Below are positions 37,331 to 48,720 of a stretch of DNA of 64,000 nt, one piece after another (within the stretch, counting starts at the first letter, position 1; every line of letters starts with the position of its first letter). Source of the stretch: Antedon mediterranea (lineage: Eukaryota > Echinodermata > Crinoidea > Comatulida > Antedonidae); the NCBI RefSeq assembly GCF_964355755.1, contig NC_092673.1:28339001-28403000 (forward strand). The letters run 5' to 3'. Position numbers and translations under genes: made by a program. A model generated the notes under the pieces. The model ran no database searches and was not told where the DNA came from. It saw nothing but the letters and a program-made list of their open reading frames with translations.

Positions 37331-37713
37331 CTAAAATATTGTCTGAAATAAGCTATGACCTACAAATATAGCTTAACTATCTGTTAAGGGTGACACTGAT
37401 GATGGGTAATCAATAAAATATGCTTCTAAATCTACCTTTTTGGCTTGCAATCATAATATCCAGTCTAGCCTAGGCCTGCACGGATCAGGTAGCAAAACGA
37501 ACGAAGTGAGAGCACAGAGGAGGAGGAGGCCTAGGGCCTAGGTTTCAGGCAGAAAAGAACATCTTGAGTTTGTGTAATTATATATCTATTTATAGTTATT
37601 TTAAAATATATCCCTAACATTTAAAAAGTTATATATATTACTGATAATTAATTGTAAGAAGGATACTCTACCTAATGATATTATCAATTAAATGTATTTT
37701 CCGTACGAAATTA

Positions 37714-37787
37714 ATTATATACGAGGATGGCATAAGTGATAGCTCTCTGTTATCAAAAAACAACTACATACTATACCTGCGCACGTG
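37714..37787 (-). repeat. Right outer inverted repeat of the satellite block
   Basis: Reading ATTATATACGAGGAT then GATAGCTCTCTGTTATCA, AACTACATACTATA and CACGTG, this is the reverse-complement partner of 26334-26406. Confidence 0.65.
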
Positions 37788-38472
37788 GCATGTGCACACA
37801 GCAGACTAGGCCTAGCTAGGTACGTCTGGGCCTATTGTGCAGTATTCTTTCATTTTCAGTTCTGTCGTTATGAATTTCGATTAACTGTAAATTACATTAT
37901 TGTATCTTTTTCGAAAAACAATTTGGCTAGGCCTCTAGAACCCTGGGCCTAGGCCTAGTCTTTTAGTTAGACAATTTTACTATTTTTAGGCTAGGCTAGG
38001 CTGTAAAGAAAAGTAAGTAGGCAGGCTAGGCTAGCTAGGCCCTAAGCCCCCTTTCCTAGCAAAGTCTAGGTCGAATCGTCCCACTACCGACCTCCTCGCT
38101 TAAGTGTACGGCTAGCTAAAGTTGGCTTAGCTAAACCCGTAATAAAATAAATAGGTTTATGCTAAACCTATACATAGCCTATAGCCTTAGGCTATAATAT
38201 ATCTTGTGTGTTCTTGATCTTGGGCCAAGGGTTGGGCCTACTATATTACACTATGTCGAGTAATATTATTAGTAGTACTAACTCAGTAACTAGCCCTACA
38301 CATAAATTTAGTATTGCTAGTCCAGGGACAAGACCAATCGAACGAGGGGCCTAAAAAGTATGATCTGTCCTAGCAGAGTATACGCCAAACAATGTTCCCA
38401 CACTTGGCATATTATTTATATGAATTTACAATGTTACTCAATCTGTTTTGCCTTTGTTTCCAAGACTGTACC
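37788..38472 (+). promoter_or_regulatory. Upstream region of PHPT1
   Basis: Contains several TAGGCCTA motifs and no repeat family. A good 3' splice site (TGTTTCCAAG ending at 38464) precedes the PHPT1 ATG by 8 nt, so a non-coding first exon probably lies in this interval. The promoter itself is not identifiable. Confidence 0.35.
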
Positions 38473-39670
38473 ATGGCTGATGGTGGATCTGAAGTTGAAC
38501 TAGATACTATTAATGATGTAGAAATTGATGAAAATGGCGTTTTTAAGTACGTACTTATTAAAGTCAAAGGAAAAACCTGTACAAAACACATTGTGAGAGG
38601 ACATGCTTGGGCAGAATATCATGGTAAGAAAGAGGATATTACATCAATTACAGATACCAACAAAATTTACTACAATACAACAATAAAATATTTAAACCCA
38701 AAATAAACTGATCCTACGTCCAAAATTCTAATATCCAAAATATGGGCATACATTTTGGATACCAGCAAAAAGTAACCATCGGAATGATTGAAGTAAAAAA
38801 AAAATGTTTTAAAGTACCAAATACATCTCCTGCATTATAATTAATAATCTTGGGAGACTTATTTTAATTTTACAGCTGATATATATGAACAAGTAGAAGA
38901 AGCAATCGGACAAAAGAAGTGTCAGTGTGTCGGAGGTGGCAGAATCAACCATGAAATGTTCAACCAGAGTATACATGTTTATGGTTACTCAGTGGTAAGT
39001 CTGACTAAAGCTCTGTCTACACTATAAAACTTTATGTGACAAATGTGAAATGTGATTTGCCCATATATGTACCTTTGGATGCTGTCATATGTCTATATTT
39101 GGGCACATCACACTTTTTTTGTCAAACTAGTTTGATAGTGTAGACAGAGCTTTAGTGACTTCAATATCATACAGCATACATTCTCTGTTTTGATAGCTCC
39201 CATAAATATCCTAATTTTCATACTTTCTGGTGTTAAGGCCATTTGTTCACTCGTAATGCCAATAAAAAGTGTACAATGAAACTAATGATCTATGATAGAT
39301 TGTGTGTTTTTATTGCTAAATATTTTTTTATAGCCAAATACAACATTAAACTCTCCAAATACCAGACTCTCTGACACCCGGCCCGGAAACTCTCCCAAAA
39401 CCAGACTTTTCTAAGGCCCAAAATGTTCCAAATCTTTTTTTATAATTAAAAACAAATTCCGAAAACCAGACTTTCCAGAAATCCAGACGTATTGGGCCAG
39501 CCCAAAGGTGTCCGGTATCGAGAGACTAGACTGTATATCAATCTAACTCCTAAATAAGCTGTACCTACATATTTTAGGGATTTGGAAAAGCTAATCACGA
39601 AATTACAGTTGAAATTTTAAATAAAAAATATCCAGATTATGAGATAACATGGAGCAACGAAGGATATTGA
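38473..39670 (+). CDS. PHPT1: 14-kDa phosphohistidine phosphatase
   Basis: Removes phosphate from phosphohistidine in proteins; small cytosolic enzyme. Three exons: 38473-38623, 38876-38994 and 39578-39670 (TGA), giving 120 residues against about 125 in mammals. Family motifs in order: [15 protein letters not shown] (residues 41-55), [11 protein letters not shown] (66-76), [11 protein letters not shown] (83-93), then [14 protein letters not shown] at the C-terminus. The histidine at the end of AEYH (residue 50) matches the catalytic histidine of the family. The ATG chosen begins MADGG; an upstream in-frame ATG at 38392 would add a hydrophobic leader that looks like intron. Intron 2 carries one MITE-1 and one MITE-2 copy. 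Confidence 0.93.
39007..39154. mobile_element. MITE-1 copy in PHPT1 intron 2
   Basis: AAAGCTCTGTCTACACTATA to GATAGTGTAGACAGAGCTTT, with the core nearly complete. It begins 12 bp after the 5' splice site at 38995. Confidence 0.85.
39341..39533. mobile_element. MITE-2 copy in PHPT1 intron 2
   Basis: Begins after TA with CAACATTAAACTCTCC and ends AGACTAGACTG followed by TA. Interior GACTTTYCWRRAAWCCAGAC and GGGCCAGCCCAAAGGTGTCC-type arms as in the copy at 7978-8163. Confidence 0.7.
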
Positions 39671-39732
39671 ATGAAAATAAGGAGAATTGAAGATGAGATG
39701 GATGCATCTGAGCCAGAAATAGGGTGCGTAGA

Positions 39733-40345
39733 GAAACTGTATCTTGAATTCTACCACTGTTTTGATGACATCTGGCGGTTGTTGCATGTAAAACACTATA
39801 ATAATGGTTATTAGGTCGGATATTAATTCATTCACTCACTCTATTGATACACTTTTGGTGATTTCTAAAGTAGGTCCAGAACATCAATGCGTAGTTTGTT
39901 AAATATGTATAGCTCTCTAAGTTCTGCTTGCTGTTGCATGATGTGGATTAAAACTAACATTGTATACTTTTACCCACAAATAAGAAACTATATCTTGAAT
40001 TCTACCACCATTTTGAAAGCAGTTGTTGCATATCAAATTATATAATAGCATTAGGTCAGAGGTTAATTCATTAGAACATGCTTCCTCACTCTAGATTTAG
40101 ATGATGACAGGTTTTCGCAAATTGATAGTTCCCTAAAGCGATGTCCCCACTATAGAAGCAACAAAAGGACGTAGACACAACGAAAGCAATTTGACCAATG
40201 AAAAGCGACAGTTCTAATAATCCATCGCTTGTGATTGGTCAAATCACTTACGTCTTTGCGTTGCATCTCTAGTGGGAACCAAGCTTAATGAAAGTTCTGC
40301 TGCGTGATCATTTGCTGTTGAGTGGTGTGCATTGCAGTGACTTAA
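39733..40345. repeat. Direct duplication downstream of PHPT1, second copy split by an insertion
   Basis: About 39733-39955 and 39984-40345 share ordered blocks: CTTGAATTCTACCACYRTTT, GTTGTTGCAT, ATTAGGTCRGA, TTAATTCATT, AGTTCTGCT and GTGATTTAAACT-like ends. The second copy is interrupted at 40135-40287 by an inverted-repeat element. Probably in or just past the PHPT1 3' UTR. Confidence 0.5.
40135..40287. mobile_element. Short inverted-repeat element (CCCACTAKAGAWGCAAC ends)
   Basis: Left arm GTCCCCACTATAGAAGCAAC, right arm GTTGCATCTCTAGTGGGAAC. The arms continue through ACGTA to TTTGACCAAT and ATTGGTCAAA. About 150 bp. Confidence 0.6.
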
Positions 40346-40518
40346 ACTCTACACTATCAAATTTTATGCGACAAAAAACTGATGTGCCAAATATGGTAGT
40401 GAAATGCCTAAATGTGGTAGTGATATTCCCAAATGTGTTTGTGATATGATATCATTATGTCTATATATGGGCACATCACATTTTTTTGTCACAAAGTTTG
40501 ATAGTGTTGACAGATCTT
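40345..40518. mobile_element. MITE-1 copy downstream of PHPT1
   Basis: Diverged left end CTCTACACTATCAAATTTT, three internal AAATRTGGTAGTGA units, right end AAGTTTGATAGTGTTGACAG. Confidence 0.75.
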
Positions 40519-41591
40519 AACATTGTGTTTAGATAACATTGTATTACAACAAAGAACACATATAAGTGGTATTTTACTAAAAACTTTAATAATACTGAGT
40601 AGTTTTGATTATCTTGATAATCATGTTAACTATAAAAGTTATGGAATGACAAATTATTATGTTACAAAAATAAAATGCTTTAACAAATATATAGTCTCGT
40701 ATGTGCTTCATTGTACGTAATACTGTACTTAATTAATAAATACCTTTACCCTGAAAAAGTAACCTACATTCTATGCAAAAATGTTGTAATTTTAAAATTA
40801 ATAATATAAATACTGAATAATATTTCACATTTTGTAAGAAATACTTTCAACGTTTGTTTTATTTTTAGGATAAAATATCAAAAGCTATTTGTAGTTTTAA
40901 TTACCATAATAGCACTGTTGTTTTCATTTTATTCATGCTTATTAAAAATGTCAGTATACTACAGTATAGCCATTTATAGCTCACTTTCATACCTTGCACT
41001 AGTATAATTAGTTTTGATATCGACTTTAAATTTAAATGTTTTTACTTGCTTTTTAAGAATGTGCATTTAAGTTTTCTTTCTAGAAGCGCATATATTCTTA
41101 AGCTTGTGAACCTAAGGGCGACTTTTTAAGATTGCATCCACTTGCTAGCTTGCTAATTACAGCGAAAGTAAGAATCCATACTTATGTTATTTTTTTTTTC
41201 GTGGGAGGGTGGGGGTAAAGTTTGGGTCGGCATTTCTCCACGACAGTAACTAGGCTATGAAATTGTTGCCAAACTGCAGGAATGTTAAAACACACAGTGC
41301 CACCAGCACGTTTCTCTTGGGATGTCTGAGAATATAAATACATTTAAAATTAACTCAACAATTTGGACAGTTTTGACATTTCTACACATACAGTAAGTTC
41401 AGTTTATTTGTCAAAGTCCTTAGTTGGACTGTAGACATTCTTATTAAAAGCTGTTTGTTTTAATATAATACAATCATATATATTCACTTGAATTTAAATC
41501 AAGGTCCATAAAGTAGTTGGCTTGTACCATTCTGGGGAGGGGGTGCTTTGCTGAACATTCACACATTTAGGGTACAGTATCTGAAAAAAGG
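40519..41591. other. AT-rich intergenic DNA between PHPT1 and DNase II
   Basis: No gene or repeat recognised. Candidate poly(A) signals are AATAAA near 40733 for PHPT1 and, on the reverse strand, AATAAA (TTTATT near 41405) for DNase II. The genes are tail-to-tail. Confidence 0.35.
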
Positions 41592-44500
41592 TTATACCAT
41601 TACCATTCTATTAATTCCACCAATGCATACATGTTTGTCGGCGTCCTTTGTGATGTTGTCAGATATCGCCCATTTTGAGTGATCGAGCGTCTCATATTGC
41701 ACAAAATTTCCAGGAAAGATGGTAGTGTTGATGTTGTGCACTTGATATGGAGGATCGCAAGATGAGTTCATTCTTAAGTATGTAGCCCCATTTTGCCAGG
41801 TTTCTGTTAGCAAACTTGTTTTCAGTTCTTGGTTAAGCCAATCTTCATAAATATCTGTAACGTAACAACAGTTAAATATTACATATATAATACATTAAAT
41901 ATAATAATTTTGTAAACAAATTTTTTAAATATGCCAATTTAATGTCTATATATAAAGCAAGCATAACTTTAATTTTACATTTTTAGTATTTTTATTCAAC
42001 TTCAGAGTTTTATTTCCATGCTATAGCAAAAATTATCTACCGTATATCCACCATGTTTTTTCACCTTCTAAGGAGGCACCAGACACATTATTACATTAGA
42101 TTAAACTACCTAACTACTGAAAAAAAGTTTTCCTGGTTTTATGGCCGAATTTTGCCAAATTTTTTATTTAACCATTTTAAGGGAAATTCATGTTTTTTCG
42201 TCTTTATTTCTATTACAAATATTTGGTTTATGTACAATTAACCAGATATTATAATTAAAATTCATGCCTGTACCGGAGCTTTAAAACTGAAAAAGCAATA
42301 GATATATTACTTTACCTGCTTCAAAACTTTTTGCTTTTGAAAAGCTTGTAAACTTTACTCCATTTTGTGACGTTAAGATAACACTTTGCTTAGTTGGTTC
42401 CTCGATGTATACCTTTCTCACCACTTTGCTTAAGTTTGTCAGTTGGCCTCCAAATTTGTCAGGAATGTTATAATCGTAAACATGTGGATGGTTGAATAGT
42501 AATTGTCCACCTTTTTTATATTTAAAGTAAAGAAAATCTAGTTACAGAATAATAATATGATCATGTAAAACCAACTATTGTTGTTTAATCAAACCGTTAT
42601 GCTCCACTGCACATAATACAATTCTAAAGCCTTATCTCCAGTATCGAACTTACGGTATGTGACAAAAAAATGTGATGTGCCCATATATGGACATGATTAT
42701 GTCATCAATACCATATTTGGACATATCACTACCATATTTGGGTACATCACACTTTTTTTGTCAAATTAGTTTGATAGTGTAGACAAAGCTTAATAAAGGT
42801 TACGCAAGGCATTCCTGAAGATGAACAAATATAGATATTTTTATTTTCACTTTTGAAAGAATACAAAGTAAAATTCTTTTCCTGATGCTAAAAGTTAAAA
42901 CAAGTAAATTATATTATACAGAGATTAAAAGTTCATAAATTAGATGTAAATGAGAAAACTTTATAATTATCATTACTTGAAATAATGTATTGAAATATAA
43001 TTACTGTATTTTATATCAATATAACTAGGCCTACTAATTGCCAAAAATTAAGGTAAAATGTTTGTAAATGAGAAGATTGACTTTACTCACCGATTGGTTC
43101 CAGCTGACCAAAGTTAACAGAGATGCAAAGAAAAGACTGTCCATATTTTAGAGCATTGTAAGGCCATACATAAGAACTCTTTGCATATTCTGGAAACTTT
43201 GGAGTACTGTGTATAAGCCAAAACGCAGTGGATGAGTCAAAACCAAGTGTACCTTAAATGTATACACAAATTAGCATAGGTCGGACAAATTAGCATAGGT
43301 CAGGACTGTGAGAACAAAACCTGTTTTGAATATCATTTCAAGACTAGAAGGGCGTTCATGACAATTTAATGCACGTTCCCATACAACTATGAAACTATCT
43401 TTTAAATTCTTTTGAGTAATCCTGCTAACAAATATAGTACAATTATTCGTATGATTAATCAGGAAAACACCACACGCAAGCAACCAACCACATAACCTCT
43501 CGCAATTCTGGCGGAGGTAATAAAACAATGTTTAGATCAGGGTGCTTGACTGCAACTCATTTCTGCATGTCAGTGGCAGATTCAGAATTTAGTAATGCCT
43601 GTAGGTGAGTCATAGCACAAACAATTACATGATGCACCTATATTTAATTTTAGCATGTCCATAGGATCTAGTATCATGTGTGTTAAGTAAACTAAACTTA
43701 CCTTTAGTATGTCCATAGTATTGAGAACTGGTTCCATCAGGGAACTCGTCATTGTACATTACATAACCAACATCCTACATGTATCATGAAAAGAATTAAA
43801 AATTGGAGATGAAATTTATTAAATCATACTGTAGTAAACAATAATTAGGCGTGTTCGACAGGCTGCTTTGAGCAGATAATGCCTGCAGCCCTAAAGTTAT
43901 GCAAATAAAAAAGAGTGTGATGTGGCTACATATGGTAGTGTATTGATAATGTAGACAGAGCCTAAGAGTCCAACTCAGATGGCATTGTTGGGCCTGTTTA
44001 CATTATCAAACTTTACGCGACAACAAAATTTGATGTGCCCATATATGGACATGATATCATATTATCGCATATCATGCACATCGCAATTTTTCTTTTCAAA
44101 TTAGTTTGATTGTGTAGACAGAGCTTAAGACTATTCACCATCTCAATGTTTGAGCTACTTCACCTGTGATTGTGAATTGTCATATATTTGTTGCAGTGTG
44201 TAGCCTATAGCTTGCCGGCTATCATTTAATGACACACTGGATAAGCGCCAACTAGGAGAATTGGCGTCCATGTATTGGTGGGCTACACCCTCCTTGATGA
44301 GTGTATTATTGTTATTTTTATTTCTGTGGAGTTTAAGTACAATAAACCTGAAAGAATCAAAATATTAAACATTAGTTGATTGTACATTTATATATTCATC
44401 TCATACTATGAGAATATATATAAATATATGAGAGAAGAAAAAAAAATGTATATATATCTATACCACTGAAAATGTAAGGATAAAAACCAGTGAACCATTA

Positions 44501-45502
44501 GAAACATTAAGTCTTCGTTAAAGTGTGCTGGTTTTCATTTTTTATTCCCATAATTAAAGATATATTGTCCCCCTAAACATTTTTTCCTTCAAATTTTTGT
44601 TTGAATATGCCATTTGAATGTCACGTAATAGTTATTCACTTTGACCAAAAAATGGATACAAAACAAATTTATTTACCTGAAAAAATATAATTTAAAGCTA
44701 AATAATGCTTAAATGGTTTTTGTATTAAAATTAAACGTCTTTTTATTTTTTTGCCTTTTTACAGATTGTGAATAGCATATTTAAAGTCTGATTTTATTAA
44801 TCTTCATTTTTCATGTTTTTGGGTGACAATACATCTTTAAGGATTTCTTGACACTTTTTTTTTGAGGATGTAATCATTTAAGTTGAGCACAAAGCCCAAT
44901 TTCTGGCCCGTAAAGATGTATTAACAATGAAGAAGGCTAATAAAAAAAATACTATTTTTTGCTTTAAATTACAGTTTTTTCATCTCACTCCGACCCTAAA
45001 TCTCAAATCACTTCAAAAACCTAATCTATGTCCATGATGCAGCCGCTAACCTACGCACAGTGGTAAATAAAGAAAATGAAAGCAGGAAATATAAGTACTC
45101 CATGTAGTGTTTCCATGAACTGCACCTGCGCAGTTTTTACTATTCGACACTTTACTTACTTCCTCTTACACTAAGGCTTCCCTCGTCTGGTATTGACCAC
45201 CCTCTCCTGGTATTGACCACCCTCTCCTTATTCAATGGCCAACGTCTGAGGCAGACACTATATACAGGGAATGTTTAAACAGTCCTGACTTAGTTGTATT
45301 CATCATTTAGATGAATGAATGTAAAACTAATTGACATTGTCGTTCGCGACAGACGTCGACCACAAAAAAAAAACACCTTCGGTACTTACCAATCAATTGG
45401 TTTTCCATCACTGTCGAGACAACCAACTGAAGATGCAACTGGATGGCAAAACAAGACAATAAATAAAAATGAAGTTATTATTAAGCTCACTGCAGCAGGC
45501 AT
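41592..45502 (-). CDS. DNASE2: Deoxyribonuclease II (acid lysosomal DNase)
   Basis: Cleaves DNA at acid pH in lysosomes, typically degrading DNA of engulfed cells. Exons in coding order: 45502-45390, 44347-44164, 43774-43702, 43252-43091, 42510-42316 and 41854-41592 (TAA), giving 329 residues in one frame (mammalian DNase II about 360). The N-terminal signal peptide has core LIITSFLFIVLF. Next come CLDSDGKPIDWFIVLKL (family start of the mature enzyme), QYMDANSPSWR, VGYVMYNDEFPDG, then GHTKGTLGFDSSTAFWLIHS, FLCISVNFGQL, FNHPHVYDY and SVILTSQNGVKFTSFSK. The C-terminal part has NSSCDPPYQV, DHSKWAI and VCIGGINRM. The two HxK motifs (GHTKG, DHSKW) fit the PLD-like active site of the family. Introns contain MITE-1 copies and a CCTCCGCC repeat. 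Confidence 0.92.
42626..42791. mobile_element. MITE-1 copy in DNase II intron 4
   Basis: AAAGCCTTATCTCCAGTATC to TTTGATAGTGTAGACAAAGC, two inner CATATTTGG units. About 300 bp from the nearest 5' splice site. Confidence 0.8.
43370..43527 (-). repeat. Dispersed CCTCCGCC repeat, copy 2 (DNase II intron 3)
   Basis: On the reverse strand it reads ACCTCCGCCAGAATTGCGAG, then GTTAGCAGGATTACTCAAAA, the same order as at 7395-7545. Confidence 0.5.
43915..43965. mobile_element. MITE-1 fragment in DNase II intron 2
   Basis: Only part of the core (TGTGATGTGGCTACATATGG) and a right end (TGATAATGTAGACAGAGCC) remain. Confidence 0.5.
43992..44127. mobile_element. MITE-1 copy in DNase II intron 2
   Basis: GCCTGTTTACATTATCAAAC to GTTTGATTGTGTAGACAGAG. 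In transcript orientation it begins 36 nt after the 5' splice site at 44163. Confidence 0.75.
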
Positions 45503-46398
45503 GCTGAACCTCTTATCCGTAAATTCACAGAAAACACGAATCTCCCTAACACATTGTCACGAGATGTAAATGTTTACTTTTTATCGCCCGGCTAAATAAG
45601 GCCCATTGTATTTAAATCGAAACATTTCCTCATTACCGCTTCATCCTTTGTTGACTTATTTTTGGCTTTTTTGAGTTTAGACCATCCCACTTTTATACCG
45701 TTTATTGTGCTATCTATAATGTTAATAAACGTATACATTATTAATTTTTAATGTCACATACTACTTTAGAACTGCACGTTGTAGTTAAATTATGAAATGA
45801 ATCACATAATGTAAAATTGAAATTTGTTTGTGATTCTATTTATTTTAATTGATTGTTTTATTGTTTCCGTTCTATAATGAAATCGCCCGAATTATTAGAC
45901 TTGTCTAAAGAGGGCGTTACTGTATTAAGCTGGAATACAATTTGGGGATTCCCCGTTTCTACTCAACAGATTGCTGATTGGCCTGCAATTTAGGCCATCG
46001 GGTGAAAATCCTATCGTTCAATCCCGTTCCAGTCTCATTAGCCTAAAAAAACTCTACATGATAATTATGTTAATAATATTTTAAAAGTAATAACACAAAG
46101 TTTCACCTAAAAAACGTATCATATAACAAGGAAATCACATTTCAACGTCAGTATTTGAAAATTTTTTTACATTGTGTTGACCCATGACCTTTTCCACACG
46201 AAACTCTTTTAGCCAAAAAATGTTTTTTTTTCATTGAGGTTTTATTCATTAAATAAAATATTTATTCACAAAAACTACATTGAAGAAGCTCAGTGATATT
46301 TAGTATATTAATTATAACAGAAAACTTGATAATAAAACAGTATTATCGTAATTTTAGTACAACAATTGTTAACGATTTGGTGAATATGGACGCGTGAC
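45503..46398. promoter_or_regulatory. Divergent intergenic region between DNase II and the hypothetical gene
   Basis: The two start codons face away from each other across 896 bp. AT-rich; no repeat, TATA box or other element recognised. The DNase II ATG is preceded by AGGTTCAG, a weak candidate 3' splice site. Confidence 0.3.
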
Positions 46399-48498
46399 AT
46401 GAACTGTGCACACAACAGCATGGCTTCGATTGATGAAAGCCACGTTTGTGATCTTCAAATAAAATGTTGTTTTCACCATGAAAACATTACTGATAAAACG
46501 GCATTTCCAATTACGGAAGTTCGATTTTATAAGGTTGTTGCTTGTACCAAGTTATGGGTAAACTTAGATGGTACCTGTAAAGATATTGCTAATAAACTAG
46601 TATCCGAGCTAGATATTCTTAATGCGTCATATGAAGACATAATAACAAAGCATCCATATTTTGGATTTCATCACCATTGTTATCGTAAATACATCAACAC
46701 AAGAACGATAGAATTGGTAAGTTTAACACATTCACTAGCCTATGTATCATTTGTAAGAAGGCACAGAAGCAGATTAGAAAAAATTACAAAACCTGCAACC
46801 AGAAATTGAGAAAGGCTCTCACAGATGATGCAGGTAAGAGCCTTTTAAAACAATTAATACAATTTTTTGTACGTGGTATAGATTATGTACATATATAACT
46901 TATTAACCATTTTTTTATGCTGTATATTTAAAGGATTCCTAAGAGCAGCTGCTGAAATGAAAAATGACCAAGAAATGTTGAAGGACATACACGGAAAGAG
47001 CTGTGCTTGCATTGAAGTGAGGTACCATGACTCATGCTACAGGGAATATATAAAAATTGTGCACCGAAAGAAACATATTCATGCAAAGTATGTTTAATTT
47101 TATTTATGTTAAGTTATTGTATGTAAGCCTTATTATTATACATATTATTATTACTGTATATATTAATTTGATATATATCATATACCAACCAAGAGATTTG
47201 TCATTATTTGTTCAGGTCTTCAACAAAGTCATTTTTTGATGAACATAAAAAAGGCTACAATGTGTTTTGTGAAACAATTATTAAAGAAAGAATGAAAACC
47301 GGTCAAGAAATCATCAGATTAAGTAAACTTCAGAAGTACCTTGACAAGTATATTCAAGAAGAGGAACATATTAATTTGGGATATGTAAGGTACTGTATGC
47401 AGTTTGATTAATTTTCTTACCTTACAATGGAACATATGCGTAATAATGATATTGTTAATTTAATTTACCTTCACAATAAGTTATAGCTTCTAATGCAATA
47501 TTTTGTTTTATAACAGGTCAGATTTACTAAAAGCAAAACTCGAAAAAGATTTTCCAGAGCTTGTATTCCATTTACCAAGTAGAAGGTTAGTAATTACAAA
47601 TTGTAGATATATAGATGGTAACCCATAAAAAATTGGAATGCTTTTTTTTTTAACAATTTGAATGTATGTATACTATATTATAATAAAGTAATTATATTTT
47701 TTTTGGCATTTTTTAGGAATGAGGCAACCATGGTTTATTTTGCTGACATATCCACAGGCTCTTTTGCTGAGCAATTTTTGGAATCAGAAGAGAGTACTGA
47801 CCTGTCATCAGATGCATCTGTTAATCCTGATATATCTACCACTACAAATAAAGAGGAAAGATATCATTTGCAAGATGAATCACGAACAATTCACTTAGCA
47901 GGTAAACCATATTGTATAATTGTTTTAGACAACATATGAATTCATTAAAATAATAGCCTATTTAATGGTAACTTTATTTGTCTTTACAGGCCTGATTTTA
48001 AAGAATGCAATCAAGACATCAGAGTCAATGGACTATAAGTGGCCTCCACGAGCAAGTGATATTAACAATGTAGTTATGAGTGACATCATTCCATTCCACC
48101 TTTTTAATATCTTGGCAATATGTACCAACACAGTACAGGAACACATTGATCCATCGATGGCAAGTGTTCCAGAAGAAATCCGAAATAAACTTGAGGCAAT
48201 CTGTCAAGACATTGTGTACTTAGCTTCAAGAGGCAGGCGACAAACACCAAAATCCTTAGCACTTGGTCTTACTATTAGGCATATGACTGGTTCCACGCAC
48301 CTCTTAGATATATTAAGTAAATTTGGACATTGTAGCTCTCCAGACACTATTGTTTCATACGAAACAAGTCTTGCGATGTTTCGATTGTCCACTGCTAATG
48401 CTGTTCCGGATGGTTTCAGGCGTGGGGAACTTGTTACTATGGTTTGGGACAACATTGATTTTAATGAAGAAACCACAAGTGGCCAAGGCACAACATGA
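46399..48498 (+). CDS. Hypothetical Cys/His-rich protein of an invertebrate multicopy family
   Basis: Seven exons join in one frame: 46399-46716, 46758-46833, 46934-47087, 47216-47389, 47517-47585, 47717-47901 and 47990-48498, giving 494 residues. Two similar Cys/His motifs lie near the N-terminus: KCCFHH with HHHCYRKYI (about residues 17-98), and CACIEVRYHDSCYREYI (about 157-173). A charged helical stretch follows (exons 4-5), an acidic serine-rich linker (exon 6), and a C-terminal block with LGLTIRHMTGSTHLLDIL, KFGHCSSPDTIVSYETSLA and VTMVWDNIDFNEETTSG. I recall proteins with these blocks as uncharacterised multicopy genes in cnidarians and other invertebrates, some perhaps transposon-derived. 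In my memory they continue past a GTTHHTNG motif, whereas this one stops right after GTT, so it may be truncated. Function unknown. Confidence 0.65.
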
Positions 48499-48720
48499 TG
48501 AAATGATTTTATTCTATTTTTATATTAAGTTGCCATGAGAAAAACCAATTTCAAATCTTTCGTTGATGAACTTATTGACAATAAAGTTATCTTGTATCTT
48601 GTAAATCTAAACATTAAAATTTAGTTGAAATGTGTTGTGGTCTTAATTAAATGGTTTAATTTTCAAAAGTATTGATAGAAATAAAGAAATAATTCAAATG
48701 CTTTTAGAATTATATATATA
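48499..48720 (+). other. Putative 3' UTR of the hypothetical gene
   Basis: AT-rich, with AATAAAG near 48580 and again near 48682. It ends in an (AT)n run where the retrotransposon begins. No further homology to the upstream protein was seen. Confidence 0.3.

Larger units (their letters stand above)
26334..37787. other. 11.4-kb composite satellite block bounded by inverted repeats
   Basis: The block comprises a left inverted end (26334-26406), a forward 97-bp array (26611-31605), a unique spacer (31606-32339), a 193-bp array (32340-34618), an inverted 97-bp array (34625-36290), a right shoulder (36291-37713) and a right inverted end (37714-37787). The two 97-bp arrays are reverse complements in consensus, so the block is broadly symmetrical around the 193-bp array. 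It has no credible coding sequence. It could be a very large non-autonomous transposon, or a satellite locus grown from transposon ends; the sequence does not decide. Confidence 0.7.

Noticed and set aside
38392-38472. Upstream in-frame ATG for PHPT1 giving a hydrophobic leader
   Set aside because: The stretch ends in a polypyrimidine tract and AG, so it is most likely intron; the enzyme family is cytosolic and starts near MADGG.
44373-44460. AT-rich ATATATA run as a possible origin or promoter
   Set aside because: Low-complexity sequence within a DNase II intron, nothing specific.
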